A DNA stretch of 64,000 nt, taken from positions 2,418,001 to 2,482,000 of the forward strand of contig OZ218954.1 in the NCBI GenBank assembly GCA_965112735.1, given 5' to 3'. The notes under the pieces are model-generated. The model was not told the DNA's origin and ran no database searches. It saw nothing but the letters and a program-made list of their open reading frames with translations. The position numbers were made by a program, and so were the translations under genes. Below, piece by piece: positions 1 through 12,292 of this stretch (its first letter is position 1; every line of letters begins with the position of its first letter). This DNA comes from Phaeosaccion multiseriatum. Its lineage: Eukaryota; Ochrophyta, other classes.

Positions 1-155
1 GAGCGTGGGTCCCGACCATTTACAAACACACCACGTGGAGATAAAGTCAACTTCTTTCCATTTTTGAGGCTTTGTACTTACCTCGCACCCAATCACCACT
101 CCCTCACACTCCTCATGATCCTCACGCACACCCTCGCACGAAACGTGGCCGAAAG

Positions 156-402
156 TTCGACCACTGACGTGCTATCGACCACAGTCTCGATAGCATGATA
201 GCAGATAGCACGCCCCCAACAACCCCCCCCCCCCCCCAAAGGCCGGCTGACGTTGGCGATAGCAGATAGCACGCCGGCTGACGACGTTGACGACAGCAGA
301 TAGCACGCCGGCTGACGTTGGCGATAGCAAATAGCTGACGTTGGCGATAGCAAATAGCACGCCGGCTGGCGCCGGCGATGCAGGTAGCACGTCAGGGGTC
401 GA
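156..402. mobile_element. MITE-like element with ~20 bp terminal inverted repeats (copy 1)
   Basis: The left end reads TCGACCACTGACGTGCTATC and the right end is its near-perfect reverse complement (…GTAGCACGTCAGGGGTCGA). The interior is built from degenerate copies of a GCCGGCTGACG-TTGGCGATAGCA-type unit and contains a poly-G/C run near 223-237. No coding capacity is visible. The same ends recur at about 34170-34480, 36049-36289 and 47963-48073, so this is a dispersed non-autonomous family. I found no convincing target-site duplication. Confidence 0.7.
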
Positions 403-420
403 GAAAAGGGAGAGAAAAAA

Positions 421-612
<192 letters not shown>

Positions 613-772
613 CCCGCCCACAAATACAAACTCATTTTTTTCGGACATTCGATAGGTATCTTTTTCTCATCTTCCCGACGACCCTCTTCTTCTGCCGATG
701 CCTGGTACGTCTATGGCCAAGGACGAGTGAAAGCCTGCCATCTCCTTGCCGTTGTTTGTTTACCCTGACGGT

Positions 773-3043
773 ATGAGCCCTTCCGTATCAGCAGCGATAT
801 ACGACACGCCCCAATGGGCCGACCTCCGCGGCCATGTGGCCGAGGTGAAAGGCACACACCTCAGAGACCTCATGGCCGACGGAGAGCGCTGTGCGGCCTT
901 GACGGCGAGGCACGGAGACATCCTGCTGGATTACTCCAGGCAGCGAGTCACTGGCGGGACTCTGGTGAGAAAATGAAGGACTGGGAGCGTACAAAACGAG
1001 GTGTGCTCACATGATCGTTGCGTGGTACAGGACAGACTGTTTAGCCTCGCGGAGGCCGCCGGACTGGAGAAGAAGCGTGCCGACATGTTCTCTGGGCAGA
1101 AGATCAACTCCACGGAGAACCGAGCAGTGTTTCACATGGCGCTGAGGGCTCCGAGGGAGGCCACCATGTGTATCGACGGCGAGAACGTCGTCCCTTCCGT
1201 GTACGAGGTGCGCTTGTTTGCTGCGCGCGAATGACGTTCAGTCAGAGGATGCAGCTTCGACTAAACGGTTCCTCTCCTTTCCGACGCCCCCCAGACCCTG
1301 GACAAGATAAGCGACTTCGCCTCTCGCATGAGAAATGGGGAATTCACGGGTGCGACGGGAAAGCCTCTCAAGAACGTCATCTCTGTCGGGATTGGGGGCT
1401 CCTACCTCGGCCCGGAGTTCGTCTATGAGGCGCTCAGGACGGATGAGGAGGTAAGGATCGTGGGAATTGTTTTTCTGAGAGAGGTCGCTTTGTCCTGAAA
1501 CAATTGTGTCTCCCTTTGAAGGCTGCGACTGCCGCCTCAGGCCGTCGCCTGCGATTTTTGGCCAACGTCGATCCCCTCGACGTGGCGAGGGCGACAGAGG
1601 GCCTGGATCCCGAAGAGACGCTGGTGGTGGTTGTGTCCAAGACGTTTACCACCGCGGAGACGATGCTGAATGCTCGTACCCTCAAGAACTGGCTGCAGAC
1701 GAAGCTGGAGGTATGTAAGAGCCCGGAGGGCCGGAGCGAAGGCGGAGTGAGTGAGTGAGTGGGATAGGAGAGCGAGGAAGTTTGTGTGTTTTTTGTCCCT
1801 TACCCCAACTTTGAACCATTGATCGTGCAGGGTATGGCTGCTCCCGAGACCATTTCCAGGCACCACATTGTGGCGGTATCGACCAGCATAGAAAAGTGCC
1901 AGGCCTTTGGGGTGGACGCAAGCAATATATTCGGGTTCTGGGACTGGGTGGGAGGGCGCTATTCCGTCTGCTCCGCCGTCGGTGTGTTCCCTCTGGCCCT
2001 CCATTTCGGATTCGACGTGCTGGCGTCCTTCCTGGCCGGGGCCAACGACATGGATGAGCACTTCAAGGAGGCCCCCATGCGGGAAAACCTTCCCGTGCTG
2101 TTGGGGCTTCTGGGAGTGTGGAACAGCACCTTCTTGGGGTACAAGTCTCGCGCCCTGCTGCCGTACTCGCAGGCTCTGCTGCGATTCGCTGCGCATATTC
2201 AGCAGGTTTGTTTACATGGGTTCTTGCACTCATGCTGCTCTGCTCCTGCCTCTACCTTTCTCGAAGCTCTCTGACACCCCACTGCTTGCCTCCACAGGTC
2301 GACATGGAAAGTAACGGAAAGCGTGTGGCCGTGGACGGCACTGAACTCCCCTTCGACGCTGGGGAAGTGGACTTTGGTGAACCCGGCACCAATGGGCAGC
2401 ACTCGTTCTATCAACTCCTGCACCAGGGCCAGACAGTGCCAGCCGACTTTTTGGGCTTTTGCCAATCTCCTGCTCCCATCTCCATGGAGGGAGAGGCTGT
2501 CAGCAATCACGACGAGCTCATGAGCAACTTTTTTGCGCAGCCTGACGCTCTGGCCTACGGGAAAACCACGACAGAGCTGGAAGCGGAAGGAGTGCCGGAG
2601 GCACTTCGCCCTCATAAGGTACTTTTATGGACTGGAAGTTCAAAGTGGTGTCTTTGAGCGCTCTCCGCTGACCAGGCGTTTGTCTGCCTGCTGAAAATGT
2701 CTCCTCCCTTTCGAAACCACAGGTCTTTTCCGGGAACAGGCCCTCCTCTTCAATCTTGTTCTCCAAATTGAACGCCTTCAGTGTCGGCCAGCTGCTTGCC
2801 CTCTACGAGCATCGAACGGCTGTCCAAGGTTTCGTGTGGGGTCTTAACAGCTTCGATCAGTGGGGAGTGGAGCTTGGCAAGGTGTTGGCGACAAAGGTTC
2901 GCTCTCAGCTGCAGTCCTCCAGAAAGGAAGGGGCAGAGGTTTCGGGATTCAACGCATCGACCTCTGCCATGCTCCAGCACTATTTGGCTGCTGTCACGCC
3001 CGCCAAAGCCGCGGCTGAGCCCTCTATGGCAGGTGCTGTCTAA
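773..3043 (+). CDS. GPI: Glucose-6-phosphate isomerase, 7 exons
   Basis: Interconverts glucose 6-phosphate and fructose 6-phosphate in glycolysis and gluconeogenesis. Exons: 773-964, 1031-1207, 1295-1450, 1522-1710, 1831-2205, 2298-2618, 2723-3043, giving 576 residues, close to the usual 550-570. All six introns are phase 0 with GT-AG ends. Family landmarks in order: [11 protein letters not shown] (about residue 155), [11 protein letters not shown] (about 215), [16 protein letters not shown] (about 270), the catalytic [18 protein letters not shown] segment (about 385-402) and the signature [15 protein letters not shown] (about 508-522). The first ATG has no presequence, which suggests the cytosolic isoform. 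The stop lies 45 bp from the stop of the convergent gene at 3089. Confidence 0.96.
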
Positions 3044-3088
3044 CTGAGGTGTTCATAAGATCACTGGCTTAATTACAGTTTGCGTTTC

Positions 3089-4390
3089 TTAACCTGGTCT
3101 TGTGACGTCATCTAGCACGGAAGGAAATACGTCCAAGCCTGCTGCTTGTCTACTTGCGCCATTCGCTCCCGCTCCGCGCCCGCCCTTTGTCTGGGCTTCG
3201 AGGGCTCGTATTTTGGTCCGTGTATTCTCTAGCTTCTCCTGCAGTTGGGCCTTCGCGATTCCTAGTCTCTGGCCCTCTTCTTTGATATCATACATGCGTC
3301 GTTTGGTCTGGGTTGGTAAGGGGGTGTGGAGTGCATGGGGGTGGGGGACTTGGTGATGGACATGGTGCGTAAAACGGGGGCGAAGAATCGGTCCTACCTG
3401 CAGTTGTGTCTCTTCCGACGTGTTCTTCTCTTCGCCTGGCTGCACCAGGCTCTCGCTTCGGCGAACCCACATCTCCATGGTCAGGTTCAGAACGTCGAGT
3501 CGTTCGTTCACCTAGTTGGTGATCCCAATCCGCATCGTTTCGTCAAGGTCTGAACACGCGAGAGAGGTGCAGTCTAAAGCCCCCAACTTACCGCAGCAAT
3601 GTCCTCTTCGATAGCTCGCTGTGTCTCCTGTAGCACCCCGAGACGCTGCTGGAATGGAGCGTTCATCCTGCTGCTGTTGTTGTTGTTGTTGTTGTTGTTA
3701 TTGTTGTTACTGGTCTTGTTGCTGCTATTGTTGTTCATGTTGTTCCGAGCCCCCTTGTTACCGGCACTCCCGCGAGAATACTTCACAGGGTCCCTCCTTT
3801 GCCCCATAGACGCACCCATCTGTCTCTTGACAGTAGAAGGCTCGTACTGCTCCAGCAGGTCCTGAAAATTCACCGCCGGGACGAAGTCGTCGTCATCGTC
3901 ATCGAAGCCAGCGCCGTACCAAAATAGCGCGTTGTAGAAGCCAGTGAGCCACTCAACCAAGCTCCCATTCGAGGATTTCCTTTTCTTCCTTGGTCGTACT
4001 CTCCGACTCGCGACCATGTCGTCGAAGTCCACATCCCTCCCTCTGTATCTTGCTCTAGTTTGGTCTGATACAGGCCTTCGGCTGTTGTTGCTGCGGTTCC
4101 CTTCCGCACCACTATTTCCCATGTTGCTCCTGCCCCTCTGCCTCCTGCGCCCAGCCGCGTCGCTTCGGTCTTCTTGAGGCCCGGCCCGGCCATCCTGCTC
4201 CTGCGGCGGCGGCGGTGGCGACTGCTGAGGCTTGGAACTACTACTGCTGCTGCTGGCGGCAGAATTCCGCCATCTTATTCGTCCCGCCTCACTCTGAACA
4301 ATCTCCTCTCGTCGGCTGCCGCTCCTGCTTCTCCTGCTGCCGCTCCTCTCGGCGTGTAGCTTCCCTCTTCCCCTTGGTCCCTCACCCCCA

Positions 4391-4423
<33 letters not shown>

Positions 4424-4536
4424 CCGTGCCGTCGTGTGCTCACCTGCGATCCGTATACCAGCGGGGAGAAGGCTTCACATCTGCCCATTATGCCCACAAG
4501 TAAGATAGCCACCTGAGCATTGGTCGTCCGCCCCAT
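3089..4536 (-). CDS. Unknown protein with plastid-type presequence, polyQ/polyN tracts and a coiled coil
   Basis: Exons on the minus strand: 4536-3592, 3511-3398, 3307-3089, giving 425 residues. I do not recognise the family. The N-terminus has a hydrophobic signal-like stretch (about residues 8-16) ending in CEA-FSP, which resembles the bipartite heterokont plastid-targeting signal with Phe at +1 of the cleavage site. Then come a polyGln run near residue 40, a long Ser/Arg/Gly-rich disordered region, a conserved-looking segment WLTGFYNALFWYGAGF followed by a polyAsp run, polyAsn tracts, and a predicted C-terminal coiled coil spanning the last two exons. The gene is divergent from the Pin1-type gene at 4758. 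The plastid location is inference. Confidence 0.72.
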
Positions 4537-4757
4537 TTTATCAGCTCACAGAGACCTTATCAAGCCCAATCAAACACCGATACCGCCAGCAGCGTCTGCA
4601 CGGACTAGACCTTCCCCAACCGAAAAAGACACAGTCAGCCTATTGGGGAGAGATACTCGTGTAGATTGCTTGTAGGGTCGGGGGTGGAGAGGGCCGAAGA
4701 AGCTGAAACTGTGTTGGCCTTCCAGGTGGTGTTGTTGGAGGGGAAGGGAAAAAAAAT

Positions 4758-5181
4758 ATGCGTGCCTCGCACCTGTTGATTAAACACTCCGGATCCAGGA
4801 GATGTGCGTCCTGGAAGGACCCTGAGGGAGTCGAGATCAAGCAACGGTCCAAGGTGCGTACGATAGAAAACCTTTTATTCCCCCCTTCTCCCTTGGTCTC
4901 CAACTCTTGCTCTTGTACTCTTGTTGATGCTCCTTCAGGAGCAAGCAATCTCCATGCTGCAAGATCTGAAAGCGCAGATCGGCTCGCCAGAGGACTTTGC
5001 CAAGGTGGCACAGATTAACAGCGACTGCAGCTCGGCGAACGCGGGGGGCGACTTGGGAGAGTTTGGACAGGGACAGATGCAAAAACCTTTTGAAGACGCG
5101 ACGCTCGCGCTGGCTGTGGGGGAAATATCTGGCGTTGTAGACACGGAGTCAGGAGTGCACATCATCCTGAGGACAGGCTGA
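4758..5181 (+). CDS. PIN1: Pin1-type (parvulin) peptidyl-prolyl cis-trans isomerase
   Basis: Catalyses cis-trans isomerisation of prolyl bonds, typically phospho-Ser/Thr-Pro in this subfamily. Exons 4758-4853 and 4939-5181 give 112 residues. It is a single catalytic domain without a WW module, as in plant Pin1 proteins. Visible landmarks: RASHLLIKHSGSRR at the N-terminus (active-site His and the basic phosphate-binding Arg pair), SDCSSA (catalytic Cys), GGDLGEFGQGQMQKPFE, and the terminal GVHIILRTG with the second His. The start at 4758 gives the expected N-terminus, although plant homologues carry about five more residues, so a tiny upstream exon cannot be excluded. The stop faces the convergent UMP/CMP kinase. 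Confidence 0.93.
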
Positions 5182-5399
5182 TTTCAATTCAAACCACAAT
5201 GATATACAATCTCTATTTTTGGGACTGCTGCGCAAGGCAGTATCGCGTTAGGGGAGCTAGTACCGTTCTTCTGGGGTCGCTTCCTCTGCATGTCCATAGT
5301 TGACCTCCGAGGAGAGAGGCCCTCGTTTGCTTGAGGTCGTCTTCCCCCTTCCGCATTGTGTGAAATGAAATGAAACCCTTGTGTTCCTTCACCGGTGGT

Positions 5400-6550
<1,151 letters not shown>

Positions 6551-7040
6551 GGTCAATTATTTTTGCATCAGTGTTGTAAACAGTTCCAGTTTCAGTTTGG
6601 GGGAGGGGATCGATATTGGATTCGATATCAACATTGACGGGGCCGAGATGGGAGAAAGGTAACAAATATGTAGAACCGCTCCTTCGAATAGACACAAAAG
6701 GAAGGTTTAGGTTTGGTTAAGAGAAAAAAAGGAGAGGAGATGGCCCCGCCACCCTCCCTAGCCCTGCCACACATTCTCAGCAACCACACACACGTTCTTC
6801 CCTCTCCGCGCCCCCCCCCCTCTGGCCGTCATCAACCCCGCAGAGGTTGTGGCCCCTCTCGCGGGCTCTCGTGGTGTACGGCCGCCACAAGTCCCCTGCT
6901 CCGCTGTCCTCTCCTTACAAATCGTACGTGGGAAGGCAGGGAATTATCTGGTGAAGGGGGAGAGGATAGCAGCATGTGATGCGGTGCAGTCCCCCAGTTC
7001 TAGTGATTCTCGTGATAGACAGTGAGTGCTTCGGGGTCCC
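6551..7040. other. Intergenic, no gene seen
   Basis: The 490 bp between the kinase start and the end of the indole-glycerol-phosphate synthase gene holds a C-rich run near 6811-6821 and no open frame resembling a protein. It should contain the kinase 5' flank and the 3' end of the upstream minus-strand gene. Confidence 0.6.
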
Positions 7041-8267
7041 TCAGAGAAGGTCCTCTGCGGCAAGGCCAAGGCCCAAAAGGTTCCTGGGTACTCCTTGCCT
7101 TTCGCGCACCTCGCGGATGAGAGTGGAGGGATTCGAAGCCGTGCACAGACTGCGACCGAATACCACGGCGTCATATCCCACGTCCGCAAGCTCCTTGCAT
7201 TGAGACGCGCTCTCCAACCCGCCCCCGGCAAGAGTGACAACCTCGTTCGGGATGAGTCTCCTCAGACTTTTAGCTTGTTTCTCATGCAGCTGGCCCGTAA
7301 TCCTGTCCCAATTATTCACCATGATGCACTGGCAGCCATATTCAAGGACCTTCTCGCACTCCGTGGGAGTGTGCACCTGCTTGAAAATAGGAGCAACACG
7401 TGAGGCAGCAGAGACGAGCAGAAGATAGGCACACTTAGTCGGGGCTCTTCTTAAACACCCGGTATGGACATCAGCCCCGAACGCGTACACAGACACACAC
7501 ACACACACAAGCCACTTGACCAGATGACTTGCCTCGACGATGGACTCGATCCCCACTGTGGTGCACACGCTCATGATGTCTTCCAAGAGGGGGCCCAGAA
7601 CACACGCCAGCAAGACTACTCCAGAGGCGCCGTGCTCTGCCGCAAGAGCTATCTGCATGGGGTGCAGAATGATATCCTTCATGACAACAGGTGGGGCGTC
7701 TGTGCGGCCGACTGCCTTGACCACGTCGTCGAGGTCCTCCATGCTCCCTCCGTAGCTCGAAAAGTCAGTGTTGACAAAGAGTGCGTCCGCTCCTGCCCGG
7801 ACCAAAGACTTGCCTACCCTACCCGGGTCCTGAAAAGAAACGACTTCCCTGGGAAGCTGCTTAGCTGTAGGAGAGCGCCGCTTGATGTCCGCCACCACCG
7901 CCAGCTGGTGCGCGTCTGCCAAGTCCGTACTGCGCCGCAGAGCTCGCCGCAAGCGGTAGGAGCTCTCCTCCGCCACATACTCGAGCCTCATCTTCACATC
8001 CATATTGTCGACATCATCGAGGGTGCTGCTGAGGCGGTCAACTTCCTGCTGCTTGCGGTACACGGTGGCCATGAGGTCGTTCCACTGCTGCGCTTTCAAT
8101 CTCGCTTGCCCTTCTCCACCGCAAGGCCTCACGCGCTTCTTCCCCGGCGAGCCTCCGCATCTTTGCTTCGCACCTCCCCGCAGTAAAGAGGACTGCTTCA
8201 CTGAGGGGGGGGGTGGAACAAAGCACAAAGTCGGGCAGAAAAGAGCCGCGAAAAGAAGACAACGCAT
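7041..8267 (-). CDS. Indole-3-glycerol-phosphate synthase, plastid-type presequence
   Basis: Closes the indole ring in tryptophan synthesis by converting CdRP to indole-3-glycerol phosphate. Exons 8267-7533 and 7376-7041 give 356 residues. The N-terminus MRCLLFAALFCPTLCFVPPP is a signal peptide with a Phe-Val-Pro junction, which fits heterokont plastid import. The TIM-barrel motifs follow: VVADIKRRSPT (phosphate/substrate Lys), an FSSYGGS segment, VVMKDIILHPMQI, IVE-VHTPTECEKV, VNNWDR and TLAGGGLES. The 156 bp intron begins GCAAGT, a GC-AG donor. It has no in-frame stop and is a multiple of three, so an unspliced reading would insert 52 residues into the barrel. The splice is supported by the IVE|VHTPTE junction typical of the family. 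Confidence 0.93.
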   Translation of the reverse strand: MRCLLFAALFCPTLCFVPPPPSVKQSSLLRGGAKQRCGGSPGKKRVRPCGGEGQARLKAQQWNDLMATVYRKQQEVDRLSSTLDDVDNMDVKMRLEYVAEESSYRLRRALRRSTDLADAHQLAVVADIKRRSPTAKQLPREVVSFQDPGRVGKSLVRAGADALFVNTDFSSYGGSMEDLDDVVKAVGRTDAPPVVMKDIILHPMQIALAAEHGASGVVLLACVLGPLLEDIMSVCTTVGIESIVEASHLVKWLVCVCVSVYAFGADVHTGCLRRAPTKCAYLLLVSAASRVAPIFKQVHTPTECEKVLEYGCQCIMVNNWDRITGQLHEKQAKSLRRLIPNEVVTLAGGGLESASQCKELADVGYDAVVFGRSLCTASNPSTLIREVRERQGVPRNLLGLGLAAEDLL

Positions 8268-8408
8268 CCGGGAGGAAGTGGAAAGGGAGGGAAAGAAAGG
8301 GGGGCAAAGTCTCTTCGCTTGTTGTAATCCACTAGCCAGTCGCCAGTTGTGGTAGCTTCGATATTCCTTCTTTTTGTGTTTATTTTATTTTTTATTATAT
8401 TATTTACA

Positions 8409-8785
8409 TCACGCTGGCCCCATGAACAATGAAGTGAGCATTGATGCCTCCTCAGACCCAAAGTCGCTAAAATCGCCCATGCCTTCTAGTGGAGTACTTC
8501 CAGCAGGAGGAGGAAACTGTGATTGGCAAGGCACAGACTGGCTCATGTCCGCGCCTGACAAACGTTGCTGCTGCTGCTGCTGGTGCTGCTGGTGCTGGTA
8601 CTGCTGTTGCTGCCGACCCGCGCCCAAGCTGCTTACCGTGTCGAACACCGTGGTCAGATCACCAAAGTTCTCACCCCCGTAGTAACCGACACACAGCCTC
8701 TTTGTGCCGCCTTCTCCACGGCTGCTGCAAGTGCCACCACCCCCGCCACGAGTCGCTGCTGCTGCTCCTGCTGCAGCTGGTGGTG

Positions 8786-8818
<33 letters not shown>

Positions 8819-10922
8819 GTGGTGGTGGTGGTGGTCCCGAGAGGGGATTTGTGAAAGCTCCAGAAGCCAGACTGAGATGCGACGACTTGCCTCCGCTCCC
8901 CTGTAATGCTGCTGATGGTATACGCACCTCTTGCTCATCGTCGCTGTCCAGCGACAGATCTATCGGCTCCATAGAAGACGCTGCTCTTTTCTCTGGAAAA
9001 GTGGGCTTTCCCACAGGTTGCTTCTTCTCTCCCAAAGCTGAAACCTCGTCAACAGAGACCGCGGTCCCTGCAGCCCCCGTCGCCTCTCTTTGGATCTTGG
9101 ATGGTCCCTTTTTTGAAGACGCCTCTGTCAGTGCTCGCCAAGTCCCATCACTTCTTATTTCGATCTCCTCTACCTCCTTCAGCGCATCCTCCCCCAGACT
9201 CTGGTAGTAGGTAGCAGGAGCAGTAGGGACGTGTGTGTATGTGGATCAGGGGGGAAAGCGCAAGAAACTCGTCCAGATCTTTTCAAACACTTACCGAGAT
9301 CGCGTCGAAGAGAAACGTGTCCACGGTCACATCGGAAGGGTCGATTGGCATGTTGCACACTCCGCACTTCCAGGCGGCTCCGCTACACTTGCGGTTGAAG
9401 CTCAGAAACGTCTCCAGGTCAAAGCATTGTAAATGAGAGCACTTCAGCCCTCTACTCGGAACGCGAATGGGCACGAGTCCGAGTGAACACCGCAGAGACA
9501 AGCGTGTTGATGTTGCGACAAGCTCTTCGCCCTCGCCTTCATCATCATCGATGACACAGTTCTTGTGGAGAGGTTCCAGGAGGTGAAAAGAGGGAGGGAC
9601 AAATTACAAGAGCAGCCACGAACGAATTGGGGGTTCATCTATACGAACCTTGAAAGAGTTGCAGACGCGGGCCAGAGCCTCCTCTCTGCTGAGTCTTGGT
9701 CTAGCCAGAACGTCCTGCACAACCTGCTCCACCCCCACGATTCGCACCAGCTGCACAACAAAGGCGTAACTGTCCTCGTCCATGCAGTGCACCTGCAGCT
9801 TGTTTACACCCTCACGACAAAGCTGAAACACGTCCACGGGGTCGCAGCTGCCCTTCAGCTTGCGCTCCGTGCCCTGGAAAAACACCTTTCTCTGAGAGCA
9901 TGTGTGTGGGATGGGCAAGGAGTGGTTGGGGGCTTGAGTGCGTGCACCCCTACCACGAGAAGTCCAAGACTCTTCCCTCACCTGCTTGAGCTGCCCCCTC
10001 GAGTCGTTGACATGCAAGACAGTTTCCAGCGGCCACAGGTGCCAGTCTTGCGTCGTATCTGGCCTCTGCTTTTGAGCGGAAGAGCTGCGCAACTTGAACG
10101 CCCTCACTTGGGCGCAGATGGTATGCGGCTTCTCCCCCAACGGATCATCCGCCTGGCGCGAAAGAGCGATATCGTTGCAATCCTCCGCGGAGAGGGCAAA
10201 CTTGATGAGGCCCGCCTGCTTACCCATGCCACAGGGTCGAAGCCGAAAAGGTCCGCATAGTGTCTTGAGCACCCGCAGAAAGGGATTCTTCCGTGAACGC
10301 TCCAAGACGGAGCTGTCTGATTCTTCTAAAGTGCACAGCGAAAGATGAGCACTGTGAGCTGTGCCGGCATTTCCAGCTGCAGAAGGAAGAGCGTGCTGCG
10401 GACGGCCGTAGCAATTGGCAGGACCACCCTGGAGCACGTAGGCGTACGCCTTCCTGATGCTCTCAAGCGCTAGGGCCAGCCTCCTTTCGTTCACCGCAGT
10501 CTGTTGACCCAATGATAATTGACTGCAGCGAGGAAACGGATTGAGAGGGGCAGCGGCGGGGGGTTTGGGGGAAGAACGCAAGCGACTCACCTGACTAAGC
10601 TCGTAATATGTACACAAATGCGGTCCTGAAGCTCGTTCTTCCGCCCGGTGCGACTCAGTCCATTCTCAATCGAGACTCTTTCCAGTTCGCCCTTCCGCAG
10701 CTTCTTGAGCTGGCCTAATCGTAGACGATGTTGCTGAATTAACCCTTCAGTATGGCCTCCGAGTGCTCCTCCTCCTCCTCCTCCTCCTCCTCCTCCTCCT
10801 CCTAGTCCTCCCAGTCCTCTTGGCATCGCGGCTGCCCCCCCTGCTGCTGCCCCCCCCGCTGCTGCTCCTCCTACTACGGATTGTCCACTCCATCCAAAGG
10901 GCTGCCCCCCCCAGCCGTCCAT
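8409..10922 (-). CDS. PIAS/SIZ-type SUMO E3 ligase (SAP domain, SP-RING)
   Basis: Promotes transfer of SUMO from Ubc9 to nuclear substrates. Exons: 10922-10591, 10522-9982, 9885-9649, 9561-9295, 9200-8409, giving 722 residues. Order: a Gly/Ala-rich N-terminus with a polyGly run; a SAP DNA-binding motif (about 62-106, LKKLRKGELERV…RTGRKNELQDRI); a PINIT-like middle region; an acidic segment DDDEGEGEE; and the SP-RING with zinc ligands C411, H413, C416, C436 and C439 in LKCSHLQCFD…WKCGVCN. The C-terminal tail contains PIDLSLDSDDEQE, a SUMO-interaction-like hydrophobic/acidic motif, then polyPro, polyAla and Gln/His tracts. The gene is divergent from peptide deformylase at 11204. Confidence 0.92.
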
Positions 10923-11203
10923 AACGCGTACTCAACAACGCAAAGAAGCCGACGAATTCTGTCGGACCCGTCCTCCACCAGCAAGCAGGACCGGGGCAGA
11001 CAAGCGGAGACGAGACGGCATCAGCGAATCCCGTCCAGCGTGTGACCGGTGGAGAAACGCGGACGCTTTATTGCTTTTTTTGGCGACTCTCCTCTGCTAC
11101 GAGAGTGTCGGAGAGAGAGGGGGGGAATTGGGTATTCAGCACCACCCACCCAACTTTTCGTCTCACATCCACGCCGCCTCTTCGGGAGAGGGAGGCTTAA
11201 AGA

Positions 11204-12292
11204 ATGAAGAGGGGCGTTGCACTCGCAGCCTTGCAAAGCGTTGGTGTTGCCATGTTCACTACTGCTGCGGTGATGGGGTGTGGAAGGGTGGGGCAGTCAT
11301 GGATGGTGAACAGCGCGCGCGCAGCCAGGAGCACCAGCAAGGCCTTGTACAAGCGTCCACTTGGAGCCTTCTTGGGGCCGCCAGCATCTCTTCGCTTTAA
11401 TGCAGGGATTACCAGGTACGCTGTGTACTTCGTGGTGTTTTTCACTTCAAAACTCAAGGTTTGGGGCCTTTAATTGCTGTTCCGACAGACCGATGAGCGC
11501 CCCAGCAGCAGAGGCCGAAAAAGCGGGCGTTGTCGACGAGGAGATCGACCCAGGCGTCGTTCCGGGCACCGACTTGCGTGTGGTCAAGTACCCGCATCCT
11601 GCTCTGCGGGCCAAGAATGAGGAAGTAGTAGAGTTTGATGCGGAGGTGCAGAAGCTGGCGAAAGACATGTTCAAGGTGCGTGATGTGGGGCAGGCAGGAG
11701 CGGCAGGAGGGGACATCATACATCTTTCGCCTTGGCTTCACGTCTTCCCAATGCGCACCCTGTAGGTCATGTACGCCGCTCAAGGGGTCGGACTAGCTGC
11801 GCCTCAAGTAGGCAAGAATGTCCGCTTGATGGTGTTTAATCCTGACGGCGATCGGGCACGCTGGCTCAGCGAAACAACGCTGGTTAACCCTGTAATTGTG
11901 GCCAAGAGTAAAGGAACTGACGTGGATAGCGAAGCTTGTCTCTCCTTCCCCGGGATGACTGGTGATGTGGAGAGAAGTCTGTGGATTAAGGTGGAAGCGT
12001 TCAACTCGAAAGGCAAGAAGATTAAAAAGAAGTACGAAGGCTGGGAAGCCCGCGTTTTCCAGGTGAGCATTTTTAAGAAGAAGGGGAGGTTTAATTGGCT
12101 CTCCTATTGCGTGTTGCACCTGCACTAACGCGTGGAAGGCCCCCCCTCTCTCGTGTTGCCCCACCCCAGCACGAGTACGACCACCTCGATGGCGTGGTGT
12201 ACATCGACCACCTCTCCGCGGAGCACCGTGGGGTTGCGCAACCCGTGCTGGATGAACTGATCAGTGCACACGGCGAAGGCGCTGCTCTTTGA
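11204..12292 (+). CDS. PDF: Peptide deformylase, organelle-targeted
   Basis: Removes the formyl group from N-terminal fMet of organelle-made proteins. Exons: 11204-11415, 11489-11675, 11766-12062, 12170-12292, giving 272 residues. The three family motifs are present: GVGLAAPQVG (motif 1), EACLS (motif 2, whose Cys binds the metal; many homologues have EGCLS) and HEYDHLDG (motif 3, HExxH type). About 85 N-terminal residues precede the catalytic domain. They begin with a hydrophobic segment and continue with basic, Ser/Ala-rich sequence, consistent with import into plastid or mitochondrion; I cannot tell which. Introns are ordinary GT-AG. Confidence 0.93.

Noticed and set aside
1537-2196. 219-residue minus-strand frame opposite glucose-6-phosphate isomerase
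   Set aside because: Shadow of conserved exons 4 and 5 and the intron between them.
7464-8186. 240-residue plus-strand frame opposite indole-glycerol-phosphate synthase
   Set aside because: Exact antisense of a conserved enzyme; its peptide has no recognisable features and runs across the intron.
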